This document shows, one piece after another, positions 25,492 through 37,189 of a stretch of 64,000 nt of DNA. This DNA comes from Gonocerus acuteangulatus (Eukaryota; Arthropoda; Insecta; Hemiptera; Coreidae): contig OX328124.1 of the NCBI GenBank assembly GCA_946811695.1, forward strand, positions 100,746,998-100,810,997. The letters are read 5' to 3'. Position 1 is the first letter of the stretch. Each line of letters opens with the position of its first letter. The translations under genes were made by a program, and so were the position numbers. The notes below the pieces were generated by a model. The model was given only the letters and a program-made list of their open reading frames with translations. It ran no database searches and had not been told where the DNA came from.

Positions 25492-26715
25492 TATACCTGT
25501 ATTTGTTAAACCAGAGTTATTGCCGTTATATAATCATGAATACGATAAAATATAAAAATACGTCCAGCTGATTACGATCACCCTGGATCCATTGTGCCTT
25601 GCCTCCCGTGTTTCAAATCCTTTCGAAGTTGCAGCTCCTTGGATAAAGCATGCGCTCCTTAATGAATGAATGGTGTTTTGAGGTTGCCAAAATTAAAAAC
25701 AAAAAAAAAAATAATCATTTTCGAAAATTTGTGTTCATCATATTTATGTGTTAAATGTTACATAGGGAAATAGTGAATGATATCTATGAACTGAAATTAT
25801 ATGTGAATGAAACTGTCTGTGAAACGCCCATTTGATGTTTATTGAAATGAAGCTTGAGCGTATTGATGTTTATATATGTGCGTTTTAATATGTAGCAAAT
25901 AGAACACCAGCTTGCTGTAGACTCGGCACATGAAAACCCTGTGGAAGGGAAAATATATGTTATCAATGTTCATACACTTTGTGTTCTCTGTTGTACATAT
26001 ACTAGCATTCTCGAAAAAGTGTAAACACATAAACATTACACACTTCCAAGGAATATACTGGTAAGTAAGCATATATTTAATTGTAATTAAATGGAATTAT
26101 TCTATTCTGGTATGAAATGTTTAGCAAAAATAGTTGGTAGAATAGGGGAAAAAAATAGAAGGCCTTTCATCCAATGGATACCTAGATATAATTTGTATTC
26201 TAAAGTAATTAAGGATATTTAGATAGATATATAACATACTAAATATAGTACAATATAATATATGATATAATATAATAATATTATAGTAAAATAGTACTGG
26301 CACGAAAACAAATGTCCTGTCTCCCACTATCTGTATCTTATACAAAAATTTTCTAATATTGTAATTGTATGTTACAACACATCAAGAAAACGTTGTAATT
26401 TTTTCCAATATGATAGTATGATTCTTATACAATTTGAAGACTGCTGGGAATAAAGTGCTTTAATGAACTTCCGACTTCTATAGTTTATTGAAAATAAATT
26501 GGGTCAGTAATAATGAATTCTTCAAAAATAACCCATTTATACTTCTGCGTCGCCATTGTTAGATGATATAATCAATAGAAGAAAACAGCCACATGCAAAC
26601 AATGACGGAATAATGTTCATCCGAAGCTTATAAACACGTACATTTGTCCCCTCAATATATAGGCTTACCTGTATCAAACGTGTGGTGATAGTTTTGGTCT
26701 AAACAATTTTAAGCA
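25488..26715. other. no recognisable feature
   Basis: AT-rich DNA. Several short frames (25784-26345, minus) have no recognised domain. Confidence 0.5.
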
Positions 26716-26826
26716 TCACCCCTATCCTGGCTAGAAAAGGGTGGTAACCTATAGATAACCCGTCCTAAAATTCGTAGTTAATAATAAATGGACGTTAAAA
26801 TTTAAATAAATAAATTTTAAGCCCAT
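26716..26826 (+). mobile_element. SINE3 3' fragment
   Basis: 'gggtggtaacctatagataac', 'ctaaaattcgtagttaataa' and 'ggacgttaaaatttaaataa' match the non-tRNA part of SINE3 (43227-43310, inverted) in the same order. The tRNA-like head is missing. Confidence 0.6.
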
Positions 26827-26861
26827 ATGGCCTTCTCCAAAGGTACCCGTTTTCAAGATAT

Positions 26862-28294
26862 AGCAGTCCAGGCAACGAATGCTTGAAAACAGCTATAGGT
26901 GGAAATTTTTGGAACACAATTTTTGACTTTGTAACTTTGTTTAGGCTGGATAGGAGGTGAACATATCAAAAGTCCTCACCCGTAGCCTTTGTGCCGGGGG
27001 GGAGGGGGGGGTTAGAAGGTCCCATTTTTCGGGTTTTCACTTATATCTCGGAAACCCTGCGTCCTAGCGACATGACTATTCTATAACAAACAAAAGCTGA
27101 TTACATTTCCTACAAGTTCTATTCTATAAAGTTTTTCGATATATCTTTAGTTTTCGAAATATCCGCTCTTGAAAGTCTGTCATTTTGGGGAAAAACACTT
27201 TTGTCGCATATTTTTTCACCGTTTTGACGGGATACCTCTTAAACGATGAATCCAAAAAATAAATAACGGTCATAGGGCTGTAGAGTATTTTATTCCCTTC
27301 AATAATATATATTACTTTGCAATTTTATCTATTTTCCTTCAAACGTAAAAATAATTTCAGTGTTCATCGTGAAATCAGAAATTTAGCGACTAATAGCCCA
27401 GGAAACTAAGAGTTATAGTTGGAAATGTTTGGAACACAATTTTTGACTTCATAACTTTGTTTCGGCTAGTTAGGGCGTCAACATATCAAAAGTCCTCGCC
27501 CGTAGCCTTTGTGCCGGGGGGGGGGGTTTAGAATGTCCAATCTTTTGGGGTTTCACTTATATCTCGGAAACCCTGCGTTCTAGCGATATGAACCTTCTAT
27601 AACAAATGAAATCTTATTAAATTTCCTACAAGTATGTAAATTTTGCCCCCCCCCCCCCCGGCACAAAGGCTACGGGTGAGGACTTTTGATATGTTGACCT
27701 CCTAACTAGCCGAAACAAAGTCATGAAGTTAAAAATTGTGTTCCCAACGTTTCCAACCATAACTCTTAGTTTCCTGGGCTATTAGTCGCTACATTTCTGA
27801 TTTCACGATGAACACTGAAATTATTTTTACGTTTGAAGGAAAATGCATAAAATAGCAAAGTAATATATATTATTAAAGGGAATTCAATACTCTACAACCC
27901 TATAACCGTTATTTATTATTTTTGTACATCGTTGAAGAGTTATCCGGTCAAAACGGTGAAAAAATATGCGGCAAAAGTGTTTTTCCCCAAAATGACAGAC
28001 TTTCAAGAGCGGATATTTCGAAAACTAAAGATATTTCAAAAAACTTTATTGAATAGAACTTGTAGGAAATTTAATTTCCTTTTATCTGTTATAGAATAGT
28101 CATGTCTCTAGGAAGCAGGGTTTCCGAGATGTAAGTGAAAAGCCGAAAAATGGGATCTTCTAACCCCCCCCCCCCGGCACAAAGGCTACGGGCGAGGACT
28201 TTCACTTTCTATCCAGCCCAAACAAACATACGAAGTCAAAAATTTTGTTCCAAAAATTTCCATCTATAACTGTTCGTTGACTGGACTGTATGTA
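26862..28294. mobile_element. 1.4-kb fold-back element with ~650-bp inverted arms
   Basis: The left arm (26862-27527) and right arm (27645-28294) are reverse complements over most of their length. Shared phrases include 'atatcaaaagtcctc', 'cccgtagcctttgtgccgg', 'ttcgaaatatccgctcttg', 'gtcattttggggaaaaaca' and 'gtttcctgggctattag'. The left half also holds a direct repeat: 26880-27118 recurs at 27415-27627. G-runs and C-runs mark the unit ends. There is no coding frame; the class is unknown. Confidence 0.75.
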
Positions 28295-28719
28295 CTCAAG
28301 ACTTTTTTTGTTTAAAAAAGACACTATTGCATAGGTTTCGGGTATTTTTTTTTTTTAAGTTTTTATTGTTTTTGAATATAAGACATTTAGAATAAACTTT
28401 TAATTAAATAAATTAAAAAAAATATTTTTTAGTTTATGAAGAATAATTTATTTAATTTATTACTTTCTCGTTTTTATAGTTGACCTTTAATGATTGATTT
28501 TTATTATTTTTCTTTATTCATAAAGTATAAATTTTGATATTTTCATTTGTTTAATTGTTTCTTTAGAAGTTTTAATTTTTGATTTTATAGTTCTTTTATT
28601 TTGTTTGCACCTGACTTGTTTATAGAACACATCACCCAGTTGCGGGCTCTAAAACCAAATAAATAAATAAAACTAAAATTCTACGAAACAACGGATGGTA
28701 CGCCCCCAAAACTAACATT

Positions 28720-29075
28720 TACATTTGTTTTCCCTAAAATCTGTATCTTCAACTCTATCTCTTTAAAAAAAATAATAGTCGGTATTCCTGCAAGTTATAC
28801 TAAAATCATTAAAGTCACTACTGCCTTTTCTCAGTTTTTATAAGAAAAATGTGCATAAGAAATTTGTGTTAAATGCAACTTTAATTACCTCCCGCTTTTC
28901 GCACTCTTTTTTTTTTAAGAATCATAAATATTTTATCTGACTATTACACTTTTTTTATAGCTTAATAAACAGAGATGTTTTTAGTATAACTTGCAGGAAT
29001 AGCTACTATTATTTTTTTAAAGAAGAGATACCGAGAGTTAAAGTTTCAGCTTTTAGGATTATTGTTTTCCTAAAT
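28720..29075. mobile_element. fold-back MITE with ~80-bp arms
   Basis: The left arm (28735-28810) and right arm (28978-29060) mirror each other: 'tattcctgcaagttatact', 'aaaaaaataatagt' and 'gtatctctt' (degenerate) occur inverted in the same order. The poly-K/poly-F frames nearby at 29136-29459 are not genes. Confidence 0.65.
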
Positions 29076-29498
29076 TGTAGTTATTGGGTTATACCTTCTG
29101 TTCTCTCGTAAAACTTTGATAGTTTTATTCAATTATTAGTTTATTTTGAATGTATTAAATACAAAAACAATAAAAACTTTCTGCTCAAATGTTAGAATTA
29201 AAAAAAAAAAAATCCAAAACCTAAGCAGCAGTGACTTTTTAAAAAAGAAGCGTAAAATATTACATATCTTGAAAACGGATAACTTTTGGATAAGGAATAT
29301 GGGCTTAATATTGTTTTTTTTTTTTTTTTTTTTAAGTAGTATAAATAAACATGATACAGTACTGAAAGTTAATATCTCTTTTGCTCTAGAATACCTCAAC
29401 CTGATTCTATTGAATTCAGCTTGAAATATATGGAACTGCCAGGACCATGAAGTGTCCAAGGTTCAAAATTTGAGTAAGATAAAGTTTGCTTAGATGAT

Positions 29499-29620
29499 TT
29501 TTTTTTTTTTTTTTTTTTTTTTTAATAGCGTGTTTGACAACTTGGCCAATTAGCGCCGAAATCCAGGGCGCAGAGACGAATTTTACCAACGAGCCGTGGG
29601 ATGAGAAAATTCCTGGTGGG
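29499..29620 (-). mobile_element. SINE1 copy 3, 3' part (split)
   Basis: The T-run at 29499-29523, then 'ccaattagcgccgaaatcc', 'agggcgcag' and 'cgagccgtgggatgagaaaa' match SINE1. The copy stops at 'cctggtggg'. The tRNA-like head continues 1.3 kb further on at 30944-31014, so the SINE is split by an insertion. Confidence 0.75.
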
Positions 29621-30000
29621 AAAAAATTCACTTTTAGGGCGACAAAATTATTTTTTTGTGTTTTTCTAGATTTTTGAGGTCACTGAGTTAGGGAAAAATA
29701 TTTAAAAAAATCGTTGACCCATAGTTTTTAGTATATCCAACAAAGAAACGTTGTAACACACAAATGTTTTGACACAATCGGTAAAAATTGGGAAAACATT
29801 TTGTAAATCTATGGAACATTTAAGTAGTATCTTTTTGCATAAAAATAATACATATATTCATAAAAAATAATACATAGGCTATAATTCGAAAATAAATGAC
29901 AAAATAGACTAACAACTTGAAGAAAAAAGTAATTGTACTGACTTGTTTTGTTTTTTTAATAATAACAAATATATACAATTATATTATGCCCTAAAAACGA

Positions 30001-30030
30001 ATTATCCATCAATTATAATTGATGGATAAT
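30001..30030. repeat. perfect 30-bp palindrome
   Basis: ATTATCCATCAATTA is followed directly by its exact reverse complement, with no loop. It abuts the 94-bp palindrome that follows. Confidence 0.95.
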
Positions 30031-30124
30031 TCAAAAGAAAATGCTGAAGGATGTAGCAGTATTGAATCAGACGATAATTATTGTCTGATTCAATACTGCT
30101 ACATCCTTCAGCATTTTCTTTTGA
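30031..30124. repeat. 94-bp near-perfect palindrome
   Basis: The left arm starts TCAAAAGAAAATGCTGAAGG and the right arm ends CCTTCAGCATTTTCTTTTGA. The two 47-base arms meet at an AT-rich centre (gataattatt) and show one mismatch. One arm lies inside an acidic-stretch open frame on the minus strand, so the palindrome looks like a recent inverted duplication of a coding-like segment. Confidence 0.9.
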
Positions 30125-30943
30125 CGAGTCAGTATCGTCTGCCTCATTTTCTAATGACAGTTCTGAAATTACAAGAACAAAGCTGCAATAAACACTGGAA
30201 AAAATTTTCCCTTTCTTAAGAGTCCGATTAATATTCCCTTCCGTCGCCTGTTGATGATCCAAGAAAGTAAATATTTACATTTTACCTTAATCCTACTAAT
30301 ACTAGACAGCATTTAGTAAGTGATTTGTAAAATATTTTTTTGAATTTTGTCCACCTAAAAGGTGATTTTCGCCTACTGTGCGCCGCGGATTCTTCAGTTT
30401 CTATCTGACTTCCTAAACTAAATTTAAATTTGCATTAAAAGGGGGAAGAAGGGGGAGCTGAAAGTCTCAAGACAGTAAAGTAGAAGCTTAAGGCTTATCG
30501 AAAAAAAATGTTTGGAAGTGGAACTTTTTTTAAACCTTACTCAAACTTGAGTAATCAACAAAATATGAACAATCTAGTAATAATTTCATTAATATTTTTT
30601 TTTCTTTGATATGCCTTTCTGTTATTAGATATATATTATGTATTTATAAAGAACATACGACTAGGTAATAAATCCATTGTGAAAAGAATTTATAAAATTT
30701 GCACACAATTTTTAAAACACACCTTACAAAGACCGTAATTGGAACAAGACTAAGCAGAGGAAGAGCAAGTGACTAGCAATGGTTGCCTTCCTTATTGTTT
30801 TAAACAGGTTTGGGTTAAACTAGCTAAACAAATTGCTCTGTTTTCAATGAATAGAAGACTTGAGCACGTTTTGACATGTAAATTGGCTTTCTACGACGAC
30901 ATCACATTTTCGACTTTTGTCGCCCTAAAGTAGTCGTTTTACG

Positions 30944-31014
30944 CCGGTGGGGATCGAACCCACCATATCCCGCTTATGAATCCAAGGCGCTAGCCACTAT
31001 ACCACGGGAGACCC
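30944..31014 (-). mobile_element. SINE1 copy 3, tRNA-like head (split)
   Basis: On the minus strand: GGGGTCTCCCGTGGTATAG, A-box-like 'tagtggctagcgcc', the TTCATAA loop, and B box GGTTCGATCC. It continues the SINE1 interrupted at 29620. Confidence 0.75.
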
Positions 31015-31119
31015 CTAATATATTGCTTGTTTTGAGCAATACTTACATCTCCCGATGTATGTGGGTTGACACACCAATAAGCCTGTATACAGTTCCCCTC
31101 TCCCAGACATAGTTATGAT

Positions 31120-32062
31120 TAGGGAACGGATTTTCATGTAAAATAAAATTCAAAATATGTACATATATATTCAACTATTTATAATGAAATATGTCATAAA
31201 AAATTGAAAATATGTAGTAAAAAATATCTAAAATATAATAAAATATTGTAAAGAAAAGTATAGTTAACTAATAAGAACTCTGTTGTAATAAATGGAAAGA
31301 ACAAAAGCTGGAAATATATAGAACAAAATGACTAAAACTCTATAAAATGTTGGAAAAAAGCATATTAAGAATGAAGAGCTGATTTCAAAAGGGAAAAAAT
31401 AAGTTGAAAATTTCTAAAGGTGAATATTATTTTGGAAAATTGTATGCAACAAAATGCATTTGTAAATGGTCTAAAATGGCACCTGTCTGATCTCATAAGG
31501 GGAGTATACAGTGGAGGGGTTACTGATCAGGCCCCTTTTTTTTCTGGTGATTTTTTTTGCATCGAAAAGTAGTCGAAACTTGTCCGAGCGTTTCGTCCAA
31601 TGCGTCTTAGGAGCTAAGAAATAAAATATAATAGGTTGAAAATTATTTTATATCTCGAGTTTGGAGATGATATCGGCGTGATTCTTTCGCTTATTCACTT
31701 GTAGAGTATATTAAAGGAATAGTACAATTGTTAAAAAATATTTTTTTAAAACGCATCTTCTCCTAGACCATTAGCGCCGGGGAAGCATGGCAGCCAGCTT
31801 TGCTTCTTGCAATTAGAACAGTGATATAAATTCAATGGGTAAAGCATTCTTTCTCCTTTATTTTTTCAATTACAAAATAAAAATATATAGCAAAAATATC
31901 TATATATGGCAAAATATGTAAAAATGTGGATTTTTGACAAAATTTGTAAAATGAAAACTTGTTTAAATGCTTTAAAATCCCATAAAACGGGCGGAATTCC
32001 ATTAAAAATTTCGATTTAAGAATCAGGAAAAAATATGTAAATACATGAACATCCGTTCCCTG
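31120..32062. mobile_element. non-autonomous hAT-like element with 8-bp target duplication
   Basis: The ends are TAGGGAACGGATTTTCATGTA and, inverted, CAGGGAACGGATGTTCATGTA. Flanks are gttatgat (31112-31119) and gttatgag (32063-32070), a 7/8 match. The interior is A/T-rich with repeated 'aaaatatgtaaaa'-like text and no transposase. A module at 31499-31745 inside it recurs inverted at 39915-40157. Confidence 0.75.
31499..31745 (+). repeat. dispersed module, partner at 39915-40157
   Basis: 'ggggagtatacag', 'ttttttttctggtgatt', 'catcgaaaa', 'gtccgagcgtt' and 'gtccaatgcg' occur in the same order inverted at 39915-40157. About 240 bp are shared, with moderate divergence. Confidence 0.75.
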
Positions 32063-32123
32063 GTTATGAGAGTACTCCCCCTACCACAGGAACAACGGGT
32101 ATCCTAGCTGGTTTTGTATTTCT

Positions 32124-33536
32124 GCATCTACAGTAATACACAACTCACAGGAATTGCATCTACAGTAATACACAACTCACAGGAATTGCATCTACAGTAA
32201 TACACAACTCGCAGGAATTGCATCTACAGTAGTACACAACTCGCAGGAATTGCATCTACAGTAATACAAAACTCACAGGAATTGCATCTACAGTAATACA
32301 CAACTCACAGGAATTGCATCTAAAGTAATACACAACTCACAGGAATTGCATCTACAGTAATACACAACTCACAGGAATTGCATCTACAGTAATACACAAC
32401 TCGCAGGAATTGCATCTACAGTAGTACACAACTCGCAGGAATTGCATCTACAGTAATACAAAACTCACAGGAATTGCATCTACAGTAATACACAACTCAC
32501 AGGAATTGCATCTACAGTAATACACAACTCACAGGAATTGCATCTACAGTAATACACAACTCGCAGGAATTGCATCTACAGTAGTACACAACTCGCAGGA
32601 ACTGCATCTACAGTAATACAAAACTCACAGGAATTGCATCTACAGTAATACACAACTCACAGGAATTGCATCTACAGTAATACACAACTCACAGGAATTG
32701 CATCTACAGTAATACACAACTCGCAGGAATCGCATCTACAGTAATACACAACTCACAGGAATTGCATCTACAGTAATACACAACTCACAGGAATTGCATC
32801 TACAGTAATACACAACTCGCAGGAATTGCATCTACAGTAGTACACAACTCGCAGGAATTGCATCTACAGTAATACAAAACTCACAGGAATTGCATCTACA
32901 GTAATACACAACTCACAGGAATTGCATCTACAGTAATACACAACTCGCAGGAATTGCATCTACAGTAGTACACAACTCGCAGGAACTGCATCTACAGTAA
33001 TACAAAACTCACAGGAATTGCATCTACAGTAATACACAACTCACAGGAATTGCATCTACAGTAATACACAACTCACAGGAATTGCATCTACAGTAATACA
33101 CAACTCGCAGGAATCGCATCTACAGTAATACACAACTCACAGGAATTGCATCTACAGTAATACACAACTCACAGGAATTGCATCTACAGTAATACACAAC
33201 TCGCAGGAATTGCATCTACAGTAGTACACAACTCGCAGGAATTGCATCTACAGTAATACAAAACTCACAGGAATTGCATCTACAGTAGTACACAACTCGC
33301 AGGAATTGCATCTACAGTAATACAAAACTCACAGGAATTGCATCTACAGTAATACACAACTCACAGGAATTGCATCTACAGTAATACACAACTCACAGGA
33401 ATTGCATCTACAGTTATACACAACTCGCAGGAATTGCATCTACAGTAATACACAACTCACAGGAATTGCATCTACAGTAGTACACAACTCGCAGGAATTG
33501 CATCTACAGTAATACACAACTCACAGGAATTGCATC
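32124..33536. repeat. 32-bp minisatellite, about 44 copies
   Basis: The unit contains CATCTACAGTAATACACAAC and TCACAGGAATTG. Four main variants alternate: A (taatacac…ctcac), B (taatacac…ctcgc), C (tagtacac…ctcgc) and D (taatacaaaactcac). They often occur as D-A-A-B-C, a 5-unit higher-order repeat. Variant text CTCGCAGGAACTGCATC is identical to the F1 3' terminus, and the array ends in 'gcatcatctt', also F1. An F1 body on the same strand follows at 33640. Confidence 0.95.
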
Positions 33537-33639
33537 ATCTTTCCGCGTCTCCATACCTTTCTTATGAACATTTGTATAGCTTGGAATAAGAAAAAAGATA
33601 ATATTTTGTAAAGAATTTCAACCCCTTTTTCATATCTAT

Positions 33640-33860
33640 GAATAATTTTTTTTTTCGAATACTTCATTTCAAATGTAAGCAAAATCTTAGCATAGATGAA
33701 TTTCAAACATGTAGAAAATATTAATATTAAATAAATCCAGCTATTCCATGTACCGAAAACGAAAATTAGTTTCAAAACCTCATTATCCACTTTTCTTGAA
33801 AACGGTTGCAGATATCACATGGAAAATGTTTCATTCGTTTTGCAACGTCGGCAGAGATAT
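33640..33860 (-). mobile_element. F1 body fragment downstream of the minisatellite
   Basis: 'cgaatacttcatttcaaatg', 'aatttcaaacatgtagaaaa', 'aaaacggttgcagatatcac' and 'atgtttcattcgtttt' are F1 body phrases in minus-strand order, as at 9430-9620. The F1 terminus expected to its left is replaced by the 32-bp array. Confidence 0.55.
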
Positions 33861-35561
33861 ATTTAGTCTAATTTTTTTTGTTGGTTTACTGCATCGACTG
33901 CAAGTCAATTTTTTTTCTTTTATTAGTTATTCATATATATTTTAACGATTTTCTTTATTAAAATATAAACCTAGTTTAGGCAGACCTTACTACTAAATCT
34001 AATACGAAAGATTCTATATTCAAATTGTGTTAGTTCCTTTTAAAATATATCAAAACTAACATATTAATATTGTTGAAGTATATAAAATATATGTGTGTGT
34101 GTGTTAGTGTAAAACTAAATATTTCATTCTCTTGAGTACCAGTAGTGTTTGTATTAAATTTTGTTTAGTTATGACTGAGCTTTTTCAACCATAAGAAAAA
34201 TCTATAATAATACGTAGATAAGTCCTGTTTATATTAGCATTCCTAATAATTAAGCTTTAGTTATATTGCGAATATTATTTATAATATAATATTTTTAGCG
34301 AAACTTTAGCGAAACTCAATTACCCTTTAGAAGGCTGTGGTTTGTCCTCCATAATCAAGATCTGTAGACAACGCCATCTTGAGGATAGAGGAAGTCTAGC
34401 TAGACATGATAAGTATGTAGATAAGATGCTAATGTACAGCATCCCTACCGCCATAATAGACAAGCAATTTCATCCAGGCAGTGGAATTATAAACAAACCC
34501 CAAAAGGTTTTTGTGTTTCTTTACTTTTTTTTGAGTTAATTAACTTGTTGACGATAACAAACAGACATATATTAGAATGGAATAACGTGACGAGTTATAA
34601 ATTCGAATATATATTTATTAACCTTGTGTTAATTCATTAATTAATAGTCGTCAATCCTACTAAAACAGTCATCAAGTGTTTCTTCGTTAGATATTCAGTC
34701 CATAAAGGCCTTAATATTCAGAATTTCCAACATCCGACTTTTTAAAGATGTTATTTTTTCCAAATTCTAACATTGACACACCAAAGTTTTCATTCATCTG
34801 AAGCCTGATATCCTCTCCCGGTCGAGCTTCACCCATCAACTCATTCCACCAAGGCGGCTCAAAATACAGTGGCCCATAGATCTGCTGCAGTGACCAAATG
34901 AAGTGTTAGTAATGACTTTCTCTTCTTTCAAGTGCGTCAATATCTGTGGCTCACCTATCTCTCTTCGCCTCCAGCCAATGATTGGCGCAGAAGAGAGCTT
35001 GTGTACGCTCATTTTAGCGTTATCTGAGCGTCCTTCTGACGTTAATCGAGGATTAAATTTGAGAGAGCTTGAGCTCAGAACCACCATATTGTATCAAATT
35101 ACGAGATTTATACATATAGAGGATGTAATAACCACTTTTTAAGAAGTAGACATGAAATAATTTAAACTTCCTTATTAAACATTATGCATTTAGCAGCTAT
35201 GCGTATATATTTATATAAATGTTTCATTTTCTGTTAAGATCTTCTATTGGTGATATTATGTTCCCATTTGGCCTCCAATCTATTTTTAAGTAACAATCAT
35301 TATCTTCAGAATTTCGTGATCATTATTTCTCAATGTAATTTGAAACAAAATTTATGTTTTAATTTGCATGGGGCAATTTTTGCGAATATTGGTGACATTT
35401 ATACTGATGCTCTTTATTTCACAAAGTAATAGCAGTCTCACAATTAGACGACTGTTGGCCCAATTATCGCACTAGTATTTCTAAAGTGACGCAGGTGTTT
35501 TTGAGTTATGTAAGACTTTGATAAATATCTCTTTATCAATAATCCAACCTGTATGTACAGG
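33861..35561. other. no firm feature
   Basis: AT-rich, with a short (GT)n run at about 34093-34105. The part at 34790-35090 is GC-richer and has open frames on both strands (83 and 79 codons), but no recognised domain or splice signal. Confidence 0.4.
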
Positions 35562-36156
35562 GTGTCACAAAAATAATGGTCATCCGTTGGCCAGATGATT
35601 CTCCAATGCGAGAACGGAAAAAATAACCCCCCGCAAAATTGACCTTGAAATGTTATTCAAGGTCAAATTTGTTTTTTGCATGTTTCGAATCTACGAGTCA
35701 TGAGGATGAAAAAAGTCAACGGCATTATAGGTCAGAAATGACTATTTATGGTCAAAATGACAACGTAAACGTGGGCCATTCAACTACAATTCACAAATGG
35801 TTGCTCATTTTGATATTTTTTTTACACGTTCTAATAACATCCCCTTACGCAAAAATACCTCGCTTGATTTTTTTTTAGGAAAGCATCTTCCTGTATAAAA
35901 AAATTATAAGTATATTCAAAAATGAGCCTCTAAGCGGCAATCATTGGAGAACCATAACTCATATTTTAACATTGTTTTTTAAACAAATCAAAAGAGGTGT
36001 TTTTACGTAAGGTGATGTTAGATTCGAAATATGCATTAATAAAATTTGACCTTGAATAACATTTCAAGGTCAAGTTTGCGGGGGCCAATATGGGTGTTAT
36101 TTTTCCAGATCTCGCATTGGGGATTAATCTGGCCAACGGATGACAATTTTTTTTTT
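35562..36156. mobile_element. fold-back MITE with ~150-bp arms
   Basis: 'gtcatccgttggccaga', 'ccaatgcgaga' and 'gaccttgaaatgttattcaa' on the left are mirrored on the right (35570-35705 against 36020-36150). The left end begins ACAGGGTGTCACAAAAAT, a start seen in Tc1/mariner-type MITEs. Each arm carries a nested palindrome TGACCTTGAA-x6-TTCAAGGTCA. Confidence 0.7.
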
Positions 36157-36392
36157 CAGAGCTCTTACAGCAGAGTGCACTTGTGTCACTCTTCCTGTCT
36201 TAATGCATTCCCCCTATATAGGCACGTATGACATTTTCAGTTGTTCTGTTTTTTTTTTGTTTTTTTTTGAGTTGTCAATTTACAAGTAAGTACAAGCGCG
36301 ATAATTAAATAACAAAAGTTCCTGAAACCGTCCAAATTGAAAGATTTTAAATCTGTAAAATGTTTTGAAAGCTTGAATGTCTTAGTTCTTTT

Positions 36393-36442
36393 TTTGCGCG
36401 GTTCCTCCCTCCCTCCATTGGGAGGAACCCTGCTTATAAGGT
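36393..36442 (+). mobile_element. F1 5' hairpin, isolated
   Basis: GCGCGGTTCCTCCCTCCCT is mirrored by GGGAGGAACCCTGC and followed by CTTATAAGGTTG, as at 4391-4437 and 61388-61435. The AT core and block that should follow are absent. Confidence 0.7.
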
Positions 36443-37189
36443 TGTTAGTAATACATATTTCATATTTGTAAAGCATGTCGATTAAATTTTGCAAGAATTT
36501 GAGAAAGGGTAATTTGTTTGTTTTAAAACCTCAATTGCAAAATGTATTATGCAAAAACTATTAAACCGATTTATAGGAACTATGTTAGGTAGGTTTTATT
36601 ACTAAATTATAATCGTTTACCTGTTGGAATATGAAGGTCCTAAATATGTTTTAAGCTGCCATAAAACATATATGAAAAATGACTATTATTACCTTCTTTC
36701 ATACTTATTACTGTTTTGGATTGCAGCTGTTAAATATTACATCATAGGAAACCATAGGAAATTTCATTAAAAATTCTTTGATGTCTTAGAGAAAATCTCC
36801 AACGCGAAAAAGTTTGGAGCTATGAGCGAAATAAGTACAAAAAGTAACGTAGTTCTTTTATATTAAAAAAAAAAAAACAAAAGAAAAAACGTTTTCCGGG
36901 AGTTTTGGATTTAACACATACATTAATTACTGTTATATGAGTTGTACTCAAGATAGTCCCGCGAAAATTTGCCTCTCAACATTTAACTCTAAAACGATGT
37001 GCCATGGTCTAATAGGTGAAGCTGAGCCTTGAGGTTTAAGCACAAAATAATGAGAAGGCCACTTGTGGTGGGAGGTCTAAAAAATAGGGTCTGTGTTCAG
37101 GCCTCTGCAACATATTTTTTATCATTCAACTAATAAAAAAAAGATTATGAGATTTCAATCTCACTAAAGAGGAGAGCAGATGAAACCTC
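36443..37189. other. no recognisable feature
   Basis: AT-rich with an A-run at about 36866-36890. It may be decayed F1 sequence between the hairpin and the body at 37190. Confidence 0.4.

Larger units (their letters stand above)
29621..30943. mobile_element. 1.3-kb DNA transposon inserted in SINE1
   Basis: The imperfect terminal inverted repeats share the core TTTAGGGCGACAAAA (left near 29632, right near 30917 inverted). The flanking SINE bases are ctggtggg (29613-29620) and ccggtggg (30944-30951), a 7/8 match to an 8-bp target duplication, which suggests a hAT- or P-type element. Inside are two consecutive palindromes (30001-30124) and a minus-strand 86-codon frame (30002-30262). That frame has an acidic stretch (LSLENEADDTDSSKENAEG) and could be a transposase N-terminus fragment, which I cannot confirm. 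Confidence 0.6.

Noticed and set aside
32124..33536. CRISPR-like array of about 30-bp repeats
   Set aside because: There are no unique spacers; units are contiguous, and the context is an animal genome.
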